Assembly (NCBI GenBank): GCA_945947575.1
Contig: CAMEYM010000013.1
Coordinates: forward strand, 19,617 to 83,616
Length of the DNA stretch: 64,000 bases
DNA from: Rhizobium sp. Q54
Lineage (GTDB): Bacteria; Pseudomonadota; Alphaproteobacteria; UBA2966; CAIVPW01
Direction of reading: 5' to 3'
The position numbers and the translations under genes were made by a program. This document shows, one piece after another, positions 53,408-62,707 of the stretch (its first letter is position 1; every line of letters begins with the position of its first letter). The notes beneath the pieces are model-generated. The model had not been told where the DNA came from. It searched no databases and worked only from the letters and a program-made list of their open reading frames with translations.

Positions 53408-54601
53408 ATGAAAGCGCCGGCAAGGCAAGAAATCCGGGCTAGACCGGGTGTGCAATTGAAGTCACGCGGCGAGCGAATCGCGCCGTTCTACGCCATGGAG
53501 GTCCTGAAAGCGGCCAATCGCCGCCAGGCAGAGGGCCACGACGTCCTTCACATGGAGGTCGGCGAACCGGGCGGCGGCCCACCGCCGCGCGCTGTCGCTG
53601 CCGCCGCCGAGGCGCTCAAGAACGGCACGCGGATCGGCTACACCGAGGCCAACGGCGTGCCGTCCCTGCGCGCCCGCGTCGCGCGCCACTACCGCGACGC
53701 CTACGGCGTGACGGTCGATGCCGCTCGCGTCGTGATCACAACGGGATCGTCCGCCGGATTCCTCCTGGGCTTCCTCGCGGCGTTCGGCGACGGTGCCCGC
53801 ATCGGGGTGTCCGAGCCGGGCTATCCGGCCTACCGCAATGTCATCGAATCACTCGGCATGACGGCGGTCGGCATTCCCACCGACGCTGCGGCGCGCTTCC
53901 AGATGACTCCGGCCATGCTCGACGCGGCGTTGCCGCTGGATGGTCTTGTCGTCGCCAGTCCCGCCAATCCGACCGGAACCATGCTCAGCGCGAGCGCGCT
54001 CGCCGAGACGGCGCGCTGGTGCGCGGCACACCGGGTGCGCCTCATCTCCGACGAGATCTACCACGGCATCACCTTCGGCACGCCGGCCGAGACCGCGCTC
54101 GCGTCGTCGCCCGAGGCGCTCGTCGTCAACGGCTTCTCCAAGTACTACGCCATGACCGGCTGGCGGATAGGGTGGATGGTGGTGCCCACCGATCTGGTCG
54201 GCGCCGCCGAGCGCCTGTCGCAGAACCTGTACATCTCGCCGCCGACCCTCTCCCAGATTGCCGCCGAAGCCGCGTTCGACGACACGGCCTTCTTGGACGC
54301 CAAGGTCGCCGGCTACGCGCGCACCCGCGCCCATCTGCTGGAGGTGCTTCCGCGCGCCGGCTTCGACCGTCTCGCGCCCGCCGACGGCGCCTTCTACCTC
54401 TTCGCCGATGTCAGCGCGCTCACCGGCGACAGCGCGGCGTTCTGCGAGCGCATGCTGCGCGAGACTGGCGTGGCAACCACTCCCGGCATTGACTTCGATC
54501 CCGTGCGAGGCAATCGCTTTCTGCGCTTCTCGATCGCCGGTCCGGCAGAAGACATGAAGAAGGCGGCCGACCGACTCATAGACTGGCGCAAACGGCTCTA
54601 G
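53408..54601 (+). CDS. Class I/II pyridoxal-phosphate aminotransferase
   Basis: A 397-residue fold-type I aminotransferase. VLHMEVGEPGGGPP, TTGSSAGFLLGFLAAF, ASPANPTGTMLSAS and the PLP-binding Lys in NGFSKYYAMTGWRIGW (about residue 245), then the active-site Arg in NRFLRFSIA. The substrate is uncertain; the family includes aspartate/alanine transaminases. The ATG at 53408 is four bases from the divergent M48 ATG; a GTG at 53450 is an alternative that gives the usual N-terminus near the first helix. Its stop overlaps that of the convergent kinase-like gene (CTAG). Confidence 0.93.
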   Translation: MKAPARQEIRARPGVQLKSRGERIAPFYAMEVLKAANRRQAEGHDVLHMEVGEPGGGPPPRAVAAAAEALKNGTRIGYTEANGVPSLRARVARHYRDAYGVTVDAARVVITTGSSAGFLLGFLAAFGDGARIGVSEPGYPAYRNVIESLGMTAVGIPTDAAARFQMTPAMLDAALPLDGLVVASPANPTGTMLSASALAETARWCAAHRVRLISDEIYHGITFGTPAETALASSPEALVVNGFSKYYAMTGWRIGWMVVPTDLVGAAERLSQNLYISPPTLSQIAAEAAFDDTAFLDAKVAGYARTRAHLLEVLPRAGFDRLAPADGAFYLFADVSALTGDSAAFCERMLRETGVATTPGIDFDPVRGNRFLRFSIAGPAEDMKKAADRLIDWRKRL

Positions 54602-55641
54602 CTCCGCGCCGGCGCCAACTCCCGCAGCGCATCCGACACGTCGCCTCGATGCTTCTGCAGCCAGCGGCACAGGCGCGTGCGCCAGTGGGCGAAGCGCAAC
54701 AACTCCGGCGAGTTGGCGCCTTCGAGCAGGATCTGCCGGTATCCGTAGGTGCTGCGCAGCGCCTGCGCGTAGTAGAGGTCCGCTGCGGCCACTAGGTCCC
54801 GCCGCGTCAGCGCTACGAAGTTCATGAACGTGCCGACGTAGCGGCGCGCGCCGTCAATGTCCAGGTGCCCATCGGCGCACGCCGGATCGGCGTAGCTGTA
54901 CGAGCGCAGCACGTCCCACACGTACGGCTGCCGGCAGGCGCTGCTCCAGTCCACTACCGCGGCGATCTGCTGGCCGTTGAGCAGCACCTGGCGCACCGAA
55001 TAGTCGCCGTGGGTGGCGCCGCGCGTGAACATGCGCGCCGACAGCTTGATGTTGGCGATCTCCGCCACGGCGGAGCGCTTGAACACGAGATCGTCCGTCA
55101 CCTCGCGCCGCTGCGCCGCCGTCAGCCGCCGGTTGCGCGACGCGGCGATGATCAACGCGTCGTACTCCAGCGTCTTGCGGCGCGTGTCGAACGCGAACCA
55201 TTTGGCGGGAAACCCGTCGGGCAGCCCGCGCACGCCGGCCAGCGCCGTGCAGATGCGTCCGAGCATCTCGGCTGACGCCGGCAGCAGCCACGGCGGCGCC
55301 CGGTTCTGCTTCACGGTGACGCCGTCCACGTAGGTCTGCAGGTGCGCCGGCTGTCCCTGCGCATCGATAACGAAGCTGCCATCGTTGGCCGTCGTGAAGA
55401 TCGCCGTCGGGATGCCCATACTGCGCAGATGCGCAGTCAGGCCCGGCTCGCGCAGAGCCGCGCTACGCGCCGACGGCGGAAACCGCTTGAAGGCGAACGA
55501 GCCGAAGATGCCGCGCACCTGCCACACCTCGTTGGTGGCGCGCGCCACTGGCTCGGCCTCGGCGGCGTCGAGGGAATAGAACTCGCGCACGAAGCCGCAC
55601 ACCTCGCGCGCCGACAGCCTGCCTCCGTCGCGCCGCACCAT
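54598..55641 (-). CDS. Aminoglycoside phosphotransferase-like kinase
   Basis: A 347-residue protein of the APH/choline-kinase/homoserine-kinase-like fold. N-terminal nucleotide lobe with GIFGSFAFKRFPP (Lys of the ATP site), the catalytic loop ATHGDYSVRQVLLN, where the second catalytic Asn of the usual HGDxxxxN is Gln, and AVVDWSSA (metal-binding Asp). Substrates are small alcohols or amines; this one is unknown. It converges with the aminotransferase and has a divergent partner 66 bases from the rne stop. Confidence 0.83.
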   Translation of the reverse strand: MVRRDGGRLSAREVCGFVREFYSLDAAEAEPVARATNEVWQVRGIFGSFAFKRFPPSARSAALREPGLTAHLRSMGIPTAIFTTANDGSFVIDAQGQPAHLQTYVDGVTVKQNRAPPWLLPASAEMLGRICTALAGVRGLPDGFPAKWFAFDTRRKTLEYDALIIAASRNRRLTAAQRREVTDDLVFKRSAVAEIANIKLSARMFTRGATHGDYSVRQVLLNGQQIAAVVDWSSACRQPYVWDVLRSYSYADPACADGHLDIDGARRYVGTFMNFVALTRRDLVAAADLYYAQALRSTYGYRQILLEGANSPELLRFAHWRTRLCRWLQKHRGDVSDALRELAPARS

Positions 55642-55707
55642 GGATGTCGCGCCAGAGGCGCGCCCCGAAGAAAGAAGCGGCCGCCCTGAATCTAAGCCAG
55701 GGTCAGC

Positions 55708-58413
55708 CTACCGCCCAAAGTTCCACCAGCCCTTGCGCCGTGGCTTGTCGTCGGCGGGCGCGGAGGGCGCGGAGGGCGCAGGAGTGGCGCTCTCGGCTAC
55801 CGGCGGAGGCGGAGGCGGCTCGGGCGCGCGTGTCACCATCGGCGGAGGCGGCGCCTCGTAGCGGTGCGTCACCGGCACGCTGGTGGTGCGCTCGATCGGC
55901 TCGGGCGCGCCGCGCGGATCGAATGGTTCGCCGGTGCCCGTGGGCGCACCGTCATCGTGCGGCGCGTTGCCGCTGCCGCTGCTGGCTTGTGCGCCCGGCT
56001 GGTCGCCCAGGCCCTCGCTACCGCGACCGCGGCGGCTGCGCCGCCGGCGACGCCGCCGGCCGGTGCCCGGCTCGCCGGGAGCGCGCGGTTGTCCGCGTCC
56101 GCCGTCGGTGTCCTGGCCGGCACCGGCGACGTTGCCGATGCTCTCGCCGTCGTCCGGTTCGAAGTCTTCGCCACCGACGCCGTCGAGGTCACGGCCGATC
56201 GCCAGGTGCGGAGCCAAAGGAGCTGGTCCGTCGCCGCCCATCGGCTCGCCGCCATCGAACTGCGGTGGCTGACGCGGGTCGTCGGGATCATTCGGGTTGC
56301 GGGCTTCTGGCGCAATGCTGCCGTCCTCGCGACGGCGACGGCGGCGTCCGCCGCGTTTGCCGCGTCGGCGGCGCTTGCCACCCGCCTCGCCGCTGTCACC
56401 ACCCTCGCGATGTTCGCGCGGCGGCCGCGGCTCGCGCGGCGCCTCGGCGGCGATCGGTTCGACCTCGCCTTCGACAACTTCTTCGGGCGTCGAGTCTTCG
56501 TCTTCGTCCTCGACGGCGATGATCGGCGCCATCGGCATCATTGCTTCGGCGCGCGGCAGCTGCTCGACCGGCACGACGCGCGCCTCGCGCGTGATGCGAT
56601 GGGCCGGCGGCACCAGGGCCGCGTCCGGCAGGATCGTCACGATCAGGCCGAAGCGGCGCTCGAAATCGGTCAGCGCCAGGCGTTTCTGGTTGAGCAGGAA
56701 GATCGCCACCTGGGGCGGCACTTCCACCGTCAGCAGGGCGCTGCCCTTGATGCCTTCGTCCTCGATGACGCGCAGCACGTGCAGGGCGGCGCTCTCGGTC
56801 GAACGGACCAGTCCGGTGCCGCCGCAGGTCGGGCACTGCTCGGTGCTCGTCTCCAGCAGCGACGGGCGCAGACGCTGACGCGACAGCTCCAACAGACCGA
56901 ACGCGCTGATGCGTCCGACCTGAATGCGCGCGCGGTCGCCCTTGAGCGCATCCTTGATCTTGCGTTCGACGGCGCGATTGTTGCGCCCTTCCTCCATGTC
57001 GATGAAATCGATGACGATGAGGCCGGCGAGGTCGCGCAGGCGCAACTGGCGCGCAACTTCTTCAGCGGCCTCGAGATTGGTGCGCGTCGCCGTCTCCTCG
57101 ATATTGCGCTCGCGCGTCGAGCGGCCCGAGTTGACGTCGATGGCGACCAGCGCTTCGGTCGAGTTGATGACGATGTAGCCGCCCGAGCGCAGCTGCACGC
57201 GCGGGCTGTGCATCAGGTCGAGCTGGGCTTCCACCTGGTAGCGGTGGAAGAGGGGGATGCGGTCCTCGTACTTCTGGACGCGCTTGGCGTGGCTCGGCAT
57301 GAGCATCTTCATGATGCCCTTGGCCTGCTTGTACCCTTCGTCACCCTCGACGAAGACGGCCTCGACTTCCGAGCGGTAGAGGTCGCGGATCGAGCGCTTG
57401 ATCAGGGACGCTTCCTCGTAGACCAGCGCCGGCGCGACCGACTGCAGGGTCAGTTCGCGAACGTTGTCCCACATGCGCAGCAGATACTCGTAGTCGCGGC
57501 GAATGTCGGGCTTGGTGCGCTGCTGGCCGGCAGTGCGCACGATCAGCCCCATGCCGTCCGGCACCTCGAGCGAGTCGATGATCTCGCGCAGGCGTTTGCG
57601 GTCGGTCGCCGTGGTGATCTTGCGCGACACGCCGCCACCGCGCGCGGTGTTCGGCATCAGCACGCAGTAACGTCCCGCCAGCGACATGTAGGTGGTGAGC
57701 GCCGCACCCTTGCTGCCGCGCTCTTCCTTGACGACCTGCACCAACAGCACCTGGCGGCGCTTGATGACTTCCTGGATCTTGTAGCGGCGAGAATGCCGGC
57801 GCGGCTGGAAGGTCTCGGTCTCGTCGCCGCCGACGGTCTCCGGCTGGTCGTCCTGCTCGTGGTGTTCGACCGGCTCGGGTGTGGGCGGCTGTGGCGGCAC
57901 GATCTCGGCAGATGCCGCGAGCGGGTCGGGATGGCTGACGTCGATCGGCCCATCCGCCACGTCGTCGTCGCTCGGCATGGGCGCTGAAACTTCGCCGCCG
58001 ATGACTTCCGGCATCGGCTCGGGCGGCGCCGCGTCGGCAGCCGCCTCGGCGGCGTCAGCGTGTTCCGCCGGCGCGTCGGTCGGTCCTTCGTCGCCGCCGT
58101 ACTCGCGCATGCCGCGCTCGGCGTCCTCGGCGGCACGCTCTTCGAGCAGCGCCTGCCGATCCTCGTAGGGGATCTGATAGTAGTCGGGGTGGATGTCGCC
58201 GAAGGCCAGGAAGCCGTGGCGATTGCCGCCGTAATCGACGAACGCGGCCTGCAGCGACGGCTCAACGCGCGTCACCTTAGCGAGGTAGATGTTGCCTTTC
58301 AGCTGTTTCCGGCTGGCGGACTCGAAGTCGAATTCTTCGAGGCGGGTTCCATTGACGACAACAACGCGCGTCTCTTCAGGATGCGCCGCGTCGATAAGTA
58401 AGCGAGTTGCCAT
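55708..58413 (-). CDS. rne: Ribonuclease E/G
   Basis: A 901-residue endoribonuclease central to mRNA decay and rRNA maturation. The N-terminal S1 domain (GNIYLAKVTRVEPSLQAAFVDYGG...) is interrupted by an acidic low-complexity insert (about residues 70-195, with DAAEAAADAAPPEPMPE and QPPTPEPVEHHEQDDQPE). Then comes the catalytic region with the metal-binding Asp pair in VAIDVNSGRS and LIVIDFIDM, and the zinc-link CPTCGG (about 540). The C-terminal third is disordered and rich in Arg, Glu and Pro, a typical scaffold for a degradosome. Divergent from amiC with a 470-base gap. Confidence 0.97.
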   Translation of the reverse strand: MATRLLIDAAHPEETRVVVVNGTRLEEFDFESASRKQLKGNIYLAKVTRVEPSLQAAFVDYGGNRHGFLAFGDIHPDYYQIPYEDRQALLEERAAEDAERGMREYGGDEGPTDAPAEHADAAEAAADAAPPEPMPEVIGGEVSAPMPSDDDVADGPIDVSHPDPLAASAEIVPPQPPTPEPVEHHEQDDQPETVGGDETETFQPRRHSRRYKIQEVIKRRQVLLVQVVKEERGSKGAALTTYMSLAGRYCVLMPNTARGGGVSRKITTATDRKRLREIIDSLEVPDGMGLIVRTAGQQRTKPDIRRDYEYLLRMWDNVRELTLQSVAPALVYEEASLIKRSIRDLYRSEVEAVFVEGDEGYKQAKGIMKMLMPSHAKRVQKYEDRIPLFHRYQVEAQLDLMHSPRVQLRSGGYIVINSTEALVAIDVNSGRSTRERNIEETATRTNLEAAEEVARQLRLRDLAGLIVIDFIDMEEGRNNRAVERKIKDALKGDRARIQVGRISAFGLLELSRQRLRPSLLETSTEQCPTCGGTGLVRSTESAALHVLRVIEDEGIKGSALLTVEVPPQVAIFLLNQKRLALTDFERRFGLIVTILPDAALVPPAHRITREARVVPVEQLPRAEAMMPMAPIIAVEDEDEDSTPEEVVEGEVEPIAAEAPREPRPPREHREGGDSGEAGGKRRRRGKRGGRRRRRREDGSIAPEARNPNDPDDPRQPPQFDGGEPMGGDGPAPLAPHLAIGRDLDGVGGEDFEPDDGESIGNVAGAGQDTDGGRGQPRAPGEPGTGRRRRRRRSRRGRGSEGLGDQPGAQASSGSGNAPHDDGAPTGTGEPFDPRGAPEPIERTTSVPVTHRYEAPPPPMVTRAPEPPPPPPVAESATPAPSAPSAPADDKPRRKGWWNFGR

Positions 58414-58728
58414 GGGCTGGCAGCTGCCTCCGGGACGGACCGGGCTCCTGCGAACGGCGGAGTCCAGGACGTCTTTGTCTAGGCGAAGCCGTGAAGCGCC
58501 CACATCCGACCGCCGCAGCGGTGAGATCGGCAGCCCTTCCCGGGAAATCCGGTCCGGCTTCGAGTTTAATACGCTCCGCGGTGCCCCCAGCGCCCCGGCG
58601 CCAACGAAAATCCCTCTTATTTCAGGGACCTAGCTGTCGCGCGCGGCGCCGCCCGCAGACTGGGGCCCAGAGCACCAATCGACGAGCCGGCTGCGAAGGT
58701 TCGCGCGTTCATCATACGGTTACCGGTG

Positions 58729-58759
58729 CGCGATCAACAATGGAATTGAATTGATCGCG
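58729..58759. repeat. Inverted repeat in the rne-amiC gap
   Basis: Perfect 9-bp inverted repeat CGCGATCAA / TTGATCGCG with a 13-base AT-rich centre (CAATGGAATTGAA). It lies about 30 bases upstream of the amiC promoter candidate and may bind a regulator. Confidence 0.5.
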
Positions 58760-58789
58760 TCGCCGACCACAAGGAATCTGGGGGTACCG

Positions 58790-58819
58790 TTGCCGAATCG
58801 CAACGGAATCGCGTATATG
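58790..58819 (+). promoter_or_regulatory. Candidate promoter of amiC
   Basis: TTGCCG (58790-58795) and TATATG (58814-58819) with an 18-base spacer. It lies about 65 bases before the chosen amiC start. Confidence 0.5.
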
Positions 58820-58884
58820 TGGTGGGTCCGCGGGAGTGTGGACACTACAGGGCGGGTCCGGCAATCGTCACAAAAGTTCCAAGC

Positions 58885-60066
58885 GTGACCCGCCTTATGT
58901 GTGCCGGACTGCAGCTTCTGGCCGCGTGGTTGTTCACGGCCGGCGCGGCATGGGCGGCGCCGACCGTTGTCGGCGTGCGCATGGGCGACCAGGGCGATGC
59001 CACCCGCCTGGTGCTCGATCTCACCGAGTCCGTCCGCTACTCGGTGTCCGTTCTCGACGGCCCCTATCGGGTAGTCCTGGACCTGCCCGTCGTCGATTGG
59101 TCCCTGCCGGCGGCCGACGAGGCCCGCAAGCTCGGCGTCATCGACGGCTTCCGCTATGGCCGCTTCGACAACAACACCTCGCGCCTGGTGCTCGACCTCA
59201 AAGGACCCGTCGAGATCGCCCGCGCCTTTGTGCTGCCGCCCGAGGGTGGCGCGCGCTACCGCCTCGTCATCGATATCAAGCCGATCGGCACCGCGGCCTT
59301 CGCCGCTAACCGCGCCGCCGCGCCCAAGGCCGCGCCGGCACCCCAGCTCGCCATCCGCGCGCCACCCCCGCCGGCCCGCTTCGACAAGCCGGTGATCGTT
59401 CTCGATCCCGGCCACGGTGGCGTCGATCCCGGCGCGCTCGGCGCGACGGGCTCGCGCGAGAAAGACATCACCCTGGCGATGGCCAAGGAACTACGCCAGG
59501 TCCTGGAGGCGACCGGCCGCTACCGGGTGGTCCTCACGCGCGAGACAGACACCTTCATTCCGCTGCAGCGCCGCGTCGCCATCGCCCGCGAAGTGGGGGC
59601 GTCCCTGTTCATGTCCCTGCACGCCGATTCGGTGGGCCAGCCGTCGATTAGCGGCGCCAGCATCTACACCCTCTCCGAGCAGGCATCCGACAAGGAGGCC
59701 GAGGCATTGGCCGCGCGCGAGAACCGCGCCGACCTGATCGGCGGTCTCGACCTCGCCGACCAGACCAACGATGTCGCCGCTATCCTCATCAGCTTGGCGC
59801 AGCGCGAGACGATGAACCTGTCTGCGACCTTCGCCAGCTACCTGGTGCCCGAGTTCTCCAAGGATTGGCATCTCGTGCGCAACACCCACAGGTTTGCCGG
59901 CTTCGCCGTACTCAAAGCACCTGATGTGCCGTCCGTTCTGGTCGAGCTAGGGTACCTCTCGAACCCCAACGACGAACGCTCGCTACGGGCTGCCAACGGC
60001 CGCCGGCCGGTCATCGATGCGGTGGCACGGGCCGTGAATCGGTACTTCGACCTGCACCCCGTGTGA
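58885..60066 (+). CDS. amiC: N-acetylmuramoyl-L-alanine amidase with AMIN domain (AmiC-like)
   Basis: A 393-residue periplasmic amidase that splits septal peptidoglycan during cell division. Signal peptide (LMCAGLQLLAAWLFTAGAAWA), AMIN domain (about 25-130: VVGVRMGDQGDATRLVLDLTESVRYSV), Ala/Pro-rich linker, then Amidase_3 domain with zinc sites VLDPGHGGVDPGA, REKDITLAMAKEL, FMSLHADS and catalytic Glu in LVELGYLSNPNDE. GTG at 58885 gives a compact signal peptide; ATG at 58897 and GTG at 58819 are alternatives. It leads the amiC-mrcA-prfB order. Confidence 0.93.
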   Translation: MTRLMCAGLQLLAAWLFTAGAAWAAPTVVGVRMGDQGDATRLVLDLTESVRYSVSVLDGPYRVVLDLPVVDWSLPAADEARKLGVIDGFRYGRFDNNTSRLVLDLKGPVEIARAFVLPPEGGARYRLVIDIKPIGTAAFAANRAAAPKAAPAPQLAIRAPPPPARFDKPVIVLDPGHGGVDPGALGATGSREKDITLAMAKELRQVLEATGRYRVVLTRETDTFIPLQRRVAIAREVGASLFMSLHADSVGQPSISGASIYTLSEQASDKEAEALAARENRADLIGGLDLADQTNDVAAILISLAQRETMNLSATFASYLVPEFSKDWHLVRNTHRFAGFAVLKAPDVPSVLVELGYLSNPNDERSLRAANGRRPVIDAVARAVNRYFDLHPV

Positions 60067-60208
60067 CTTGGTAAGGCGTCACAAAAGCGTGCAAACCCTT
60101 GGTCCGCGTGGCGTTTCGCCGCAGGTCCGGGGTATACGAGCCCAAATTCGGACATAGTATTTCGCGACGTTCGCGCTTTCGGAAGGCTAGTCGGCCGATC
60201 CCGTCCCC

Positions 60209-62614
60209 ATGATTCGTTTCCTCGCCGCATTCGTCACCTTGCTGTTCGTCGGCGTTATTGCCGCCGCCGGTGCGGTGCTGTGGGGTTTCGCTCATTTCGG
60301 GCGCGACCTGCCGTCCTATGCCCACCTCGCGGCGTGGGAGCCGCCCACCACGACTCACGTCTACGCTGGCGACGGCCGCCTCCTGGTCGAGTACGCGCGC
60401 GAGCCGCGCGTGTTCGTGCCCATCACGGCCATCCCGCCGCGGGTCACCCAGGCGTTCGTCGCCATGGAAGACAAGAATTTCTACAAGCACCCCGGCATCG
60501 ACCCGGTGGCGATCGTCCGCTCGCAGATCACCAATCTGAAGAACATCGCCGATGATCGCCGCCCGATCGGCGGCTCGACCATCACCCAGCAGGTCGCGCG
60601 CCTGCCGGGCCTCTCGCTGCTCAACGCCCAGGACGGCTCGCTCACCCGCAAGATCAAGGAATGGATCCTGGCGCTGCGCATCGAGCGCGCGCTGCCCAAG
60701 GAGCGCATCCTCGAGATCTACCTGAACGAGATGTATCTCGGTTTCGGCTCGTACGGGCCGGCGCAGGCGGCGCTGAACTACTTCAACAAGCCGATGGACG
60801 AGCTGACCATCGCCGAGGCCGCCTACCTCGCGGCACTCGCCCGCGCGCCGTCGAACTACCACCCGATCCGTTACCCGGAGCGCGCCCGCGAGCGCCGCAA
60901 CCTGGTGATCGCTGCGATGCTGGAGGAGGGCTACATCTCCGCGGCGCAAGCGGCAGAGGCGACCGCCACTCCCTTTGCCATCAATCCGCGCACCGAGACC
61001 GAGATCTTCACCGCCGACTACTTCTCCGAAGAAGTCCGGCGTGAGCTAGCCCAGCGCTACGGCACCGAGTCGCTGTACGGCGGCGGCCTCACCGTGCGCA
61101 CGACGCTCGATCCGCGCCTGCAGGACATCGCTGTCGCCACCCTGCGCGACGGCCTCGAGGACTACGACCGCCGCCACGGCTGGCGCGGACCGATCGCGCG
61201 CATCGAGCTGCCCGAGCTCAACTGGATCGAGCGCCTGAGCCGCGTCAAGGTTCCCCCCGGCCTCGGCGAGACGCGCAAGCTCGCGGTCGTGCTCGCGCTC
61301 CGCGAGGACGCCGCCGACATCGGCTTCGTTACCGGCGCCAAGGGCGCCATCCCGATGCGCGCCATGACCTGGGCGCGTCCGTGGCGCGAGGATCAGCGCG
61401 TCGGCGCAGCACCGCGCCGCCCGTCCGAGGTGCTCGCGGTCGGCGACGTCGTCGCCGTGCAGCCGTTCGAGGGCGAGAGCCTCTATGCCCTGCACCAGAT
61501 CCCCGACATCGAAGGCGCGCTGGTCGCCCTCGACCCGCACACCGGCCGCGTGCTCGCCATGGTCGGCGGCTACAGTTTCCAGCAGAGCCAGTTCAACCGC
61601 GTCACCCAGGCGATGCGCCAACCGGGCTCGGCCTTCAAGCCGTTCGTCTACGTCGCGGCGCTGGAGAACGGCTTCACGCCGGCCAGCCTCGTGCTCGACG
61701 CGCCGTTCGTCGTCGATCAGGGCCCGGGTCTCGGCAAGTGGAAGCCGGCCAACTACAGCCAGACCTTCTACGGCCCCAGCACCCTGCGCCTCGGCATCGA
61801 GAAGTCGCGCAACCTGATGACCGTGCGTCTCGCCCAGCACATCGGCATGGACAAGGTCGCCGACACCGCCGAACGCGTCGGCATCATCGACAACATGCCC
61901 GAGTACCTGTCGAACTCGCTCGGCGCCGCCGAGACCTCGCTCATGCGCCTCACGGCTGCCTACGGCATGCTGGTGAACGGCGGCAAGAAGATCACGCCGA
62001 CCACAATCGACCGCGTCCAGGATCGCCGCGGCAAGACCATCTTCCAGCACGACGTGCGCACCTGCGTCTCCTGCAAGGGCGTCAACTGGGCAGGCCAGGC
62101 AGAGCCGAGCCTGCCCGACATGCGCAAGCCGGTGCTCGATCCGATCGCATCGTACCAAATGGTCTCGATGCTCGAGGGCGTCGTACAGCGCGGCACCGGC
62201 GTCACCATCAACGCCGTGAAGAAGCCGCTCGCCGGCAAGACCGGCACCACCAACGACGAGATGGACACCTGGTGGGTCGGCTTTTCGCCCGACCTCGTCG
62301 TCGGCGTGTGGGTTGGCTTCGACAATCCGAAGTCGTTGGGCGCGAGCGAGCAGGGCGCCTCCGCCGCCGCGCCGATCTTCCGCGACTTCATGGCGACCGC
62401 GCTAGCCGGCAAGCCCGGCATCCCGTTCCGCGTGCCGAACGGCGTCCGCCTCGTGCGCGTCAACGCCGAGACCGGCCAGCCGGCGCTGCCCACGGACCGC
62501 AACGTGATCTTGGAAGCGTTCCGTCCCGGCACCGAGCCGACCACCAACACTGCCCTCGTGCTCGACAACGGCTTCATCGCCGTCGACGCAGCCGCCGGGC
62601 GCGGCCTCTACTAG
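60209..62614 (+). CDS. mrcA: Penicillin-binding protein 1A
   Basis: A 801-residue bifunctional peptidoglycan synthase anchored in the inner membrane (helix about residues 4-26). Transglycosylase domain: AMEDKNFYKHPGIDPVAI (catalytic Glu), GGSTITQQVAR, EIYLNEMYLG. Penicillin-binding transpeptidase domain: QPGSAFKPFVY (catalytic Ser about 474 and Lys), SRN, and KTGTTND (about 677). An OB-fold region lies between them. It follows amiC in the usual alphaproteobacterial order. Confidence 0.97.
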   Translation: MIRFLAAFVTLLFVGVIAAAGAVLWGFAHFGRDLPSYAHLAAWEPPTTTHVYAGDGRLLVEYAREPRVFVPITAIPPRVTQAFVAMEDKNFYKHPGIDPVAIVRSQITNLKNIADDRRPIGGSTITQQVARLPGLSLLNAQDGSLTRKIKEWILALRIERALPKERILEIYLNEMYLGFGSYGPAQAALNYFNKPMDELTIAEAAYLAALARAPSNYHPIRYPERARERRNLVIAAMLEEGYISAAQAAEATATPFAINPRTETEIFTADYFSEEVRRELAQRYGTESLYGGGLTVRTTLDPRLQDIAVATLRDGLEDYDRRHGWRGPIARIELPELNWIERLSRVKVPPGLGETRKLAVVLALREDAADIGFVTGAKGAIPMRAMTWARPWREDQRVGAAPRRPSEVLAVGDVVAVQPFEGESLYALHQIPDIEGALVALDPHTGRVLAMVGGYSFQQSQFNRVTQAMRQPGSAFKPFVYVAALENGFTPASLVLDAPFVVDQGPGLGKWKPANYSQTFYGPSTLRLGIEKSRNLMTVRLAQHIGMDKVADTAERVGIIDNMPEYLSNSLGAAETSLMRLTAAYGMLVNGGKKITPTTIDRVQDRRGKTIFQHDVRTCVSCKGVNWAGQAEPSLPDMRKPVLDPIASYQMVSMLEGVVQRGTGVTINAVKKPLAGKTGTTNDEMDTWWVGFSPDLVVGVWVGFDNPKSLGASEQGASAAAPIFRDFMATALAGKPGIPFRVPNGVRLVRVNAETGQPALPTDRNVILEAFRPGTEPTTNTALVLDNGFIAVDAAAGRGLY

Positions 62615-62707
62615 CAGCCCGGCTCTTCGCGCCGCCGGTTGCCGCCCGCACAGAAGTCACAACCCAACCGGGTTGGAACTGGCGGAGGGCGATGCTAAGT
62701 GTCCCCC

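Larger units (their letters stand above)
58414..58884. other. 470-bp divergent gap between rne and amiC
   Basis: No gene is supported here. It holds the presumed long 5' leader of rne (RNase E often regulates its own leader), an inverted repeat at 58729-58759 and an amiC promoter candidate at 58790-58819. Confidence 0.5.

Noticed and set aside
55864..57987. 707-codon open frame on the plus strand inside rne
   Set aside because: Shadow of the low-complexity and catalytic parts of RNase E; no recognisable product.
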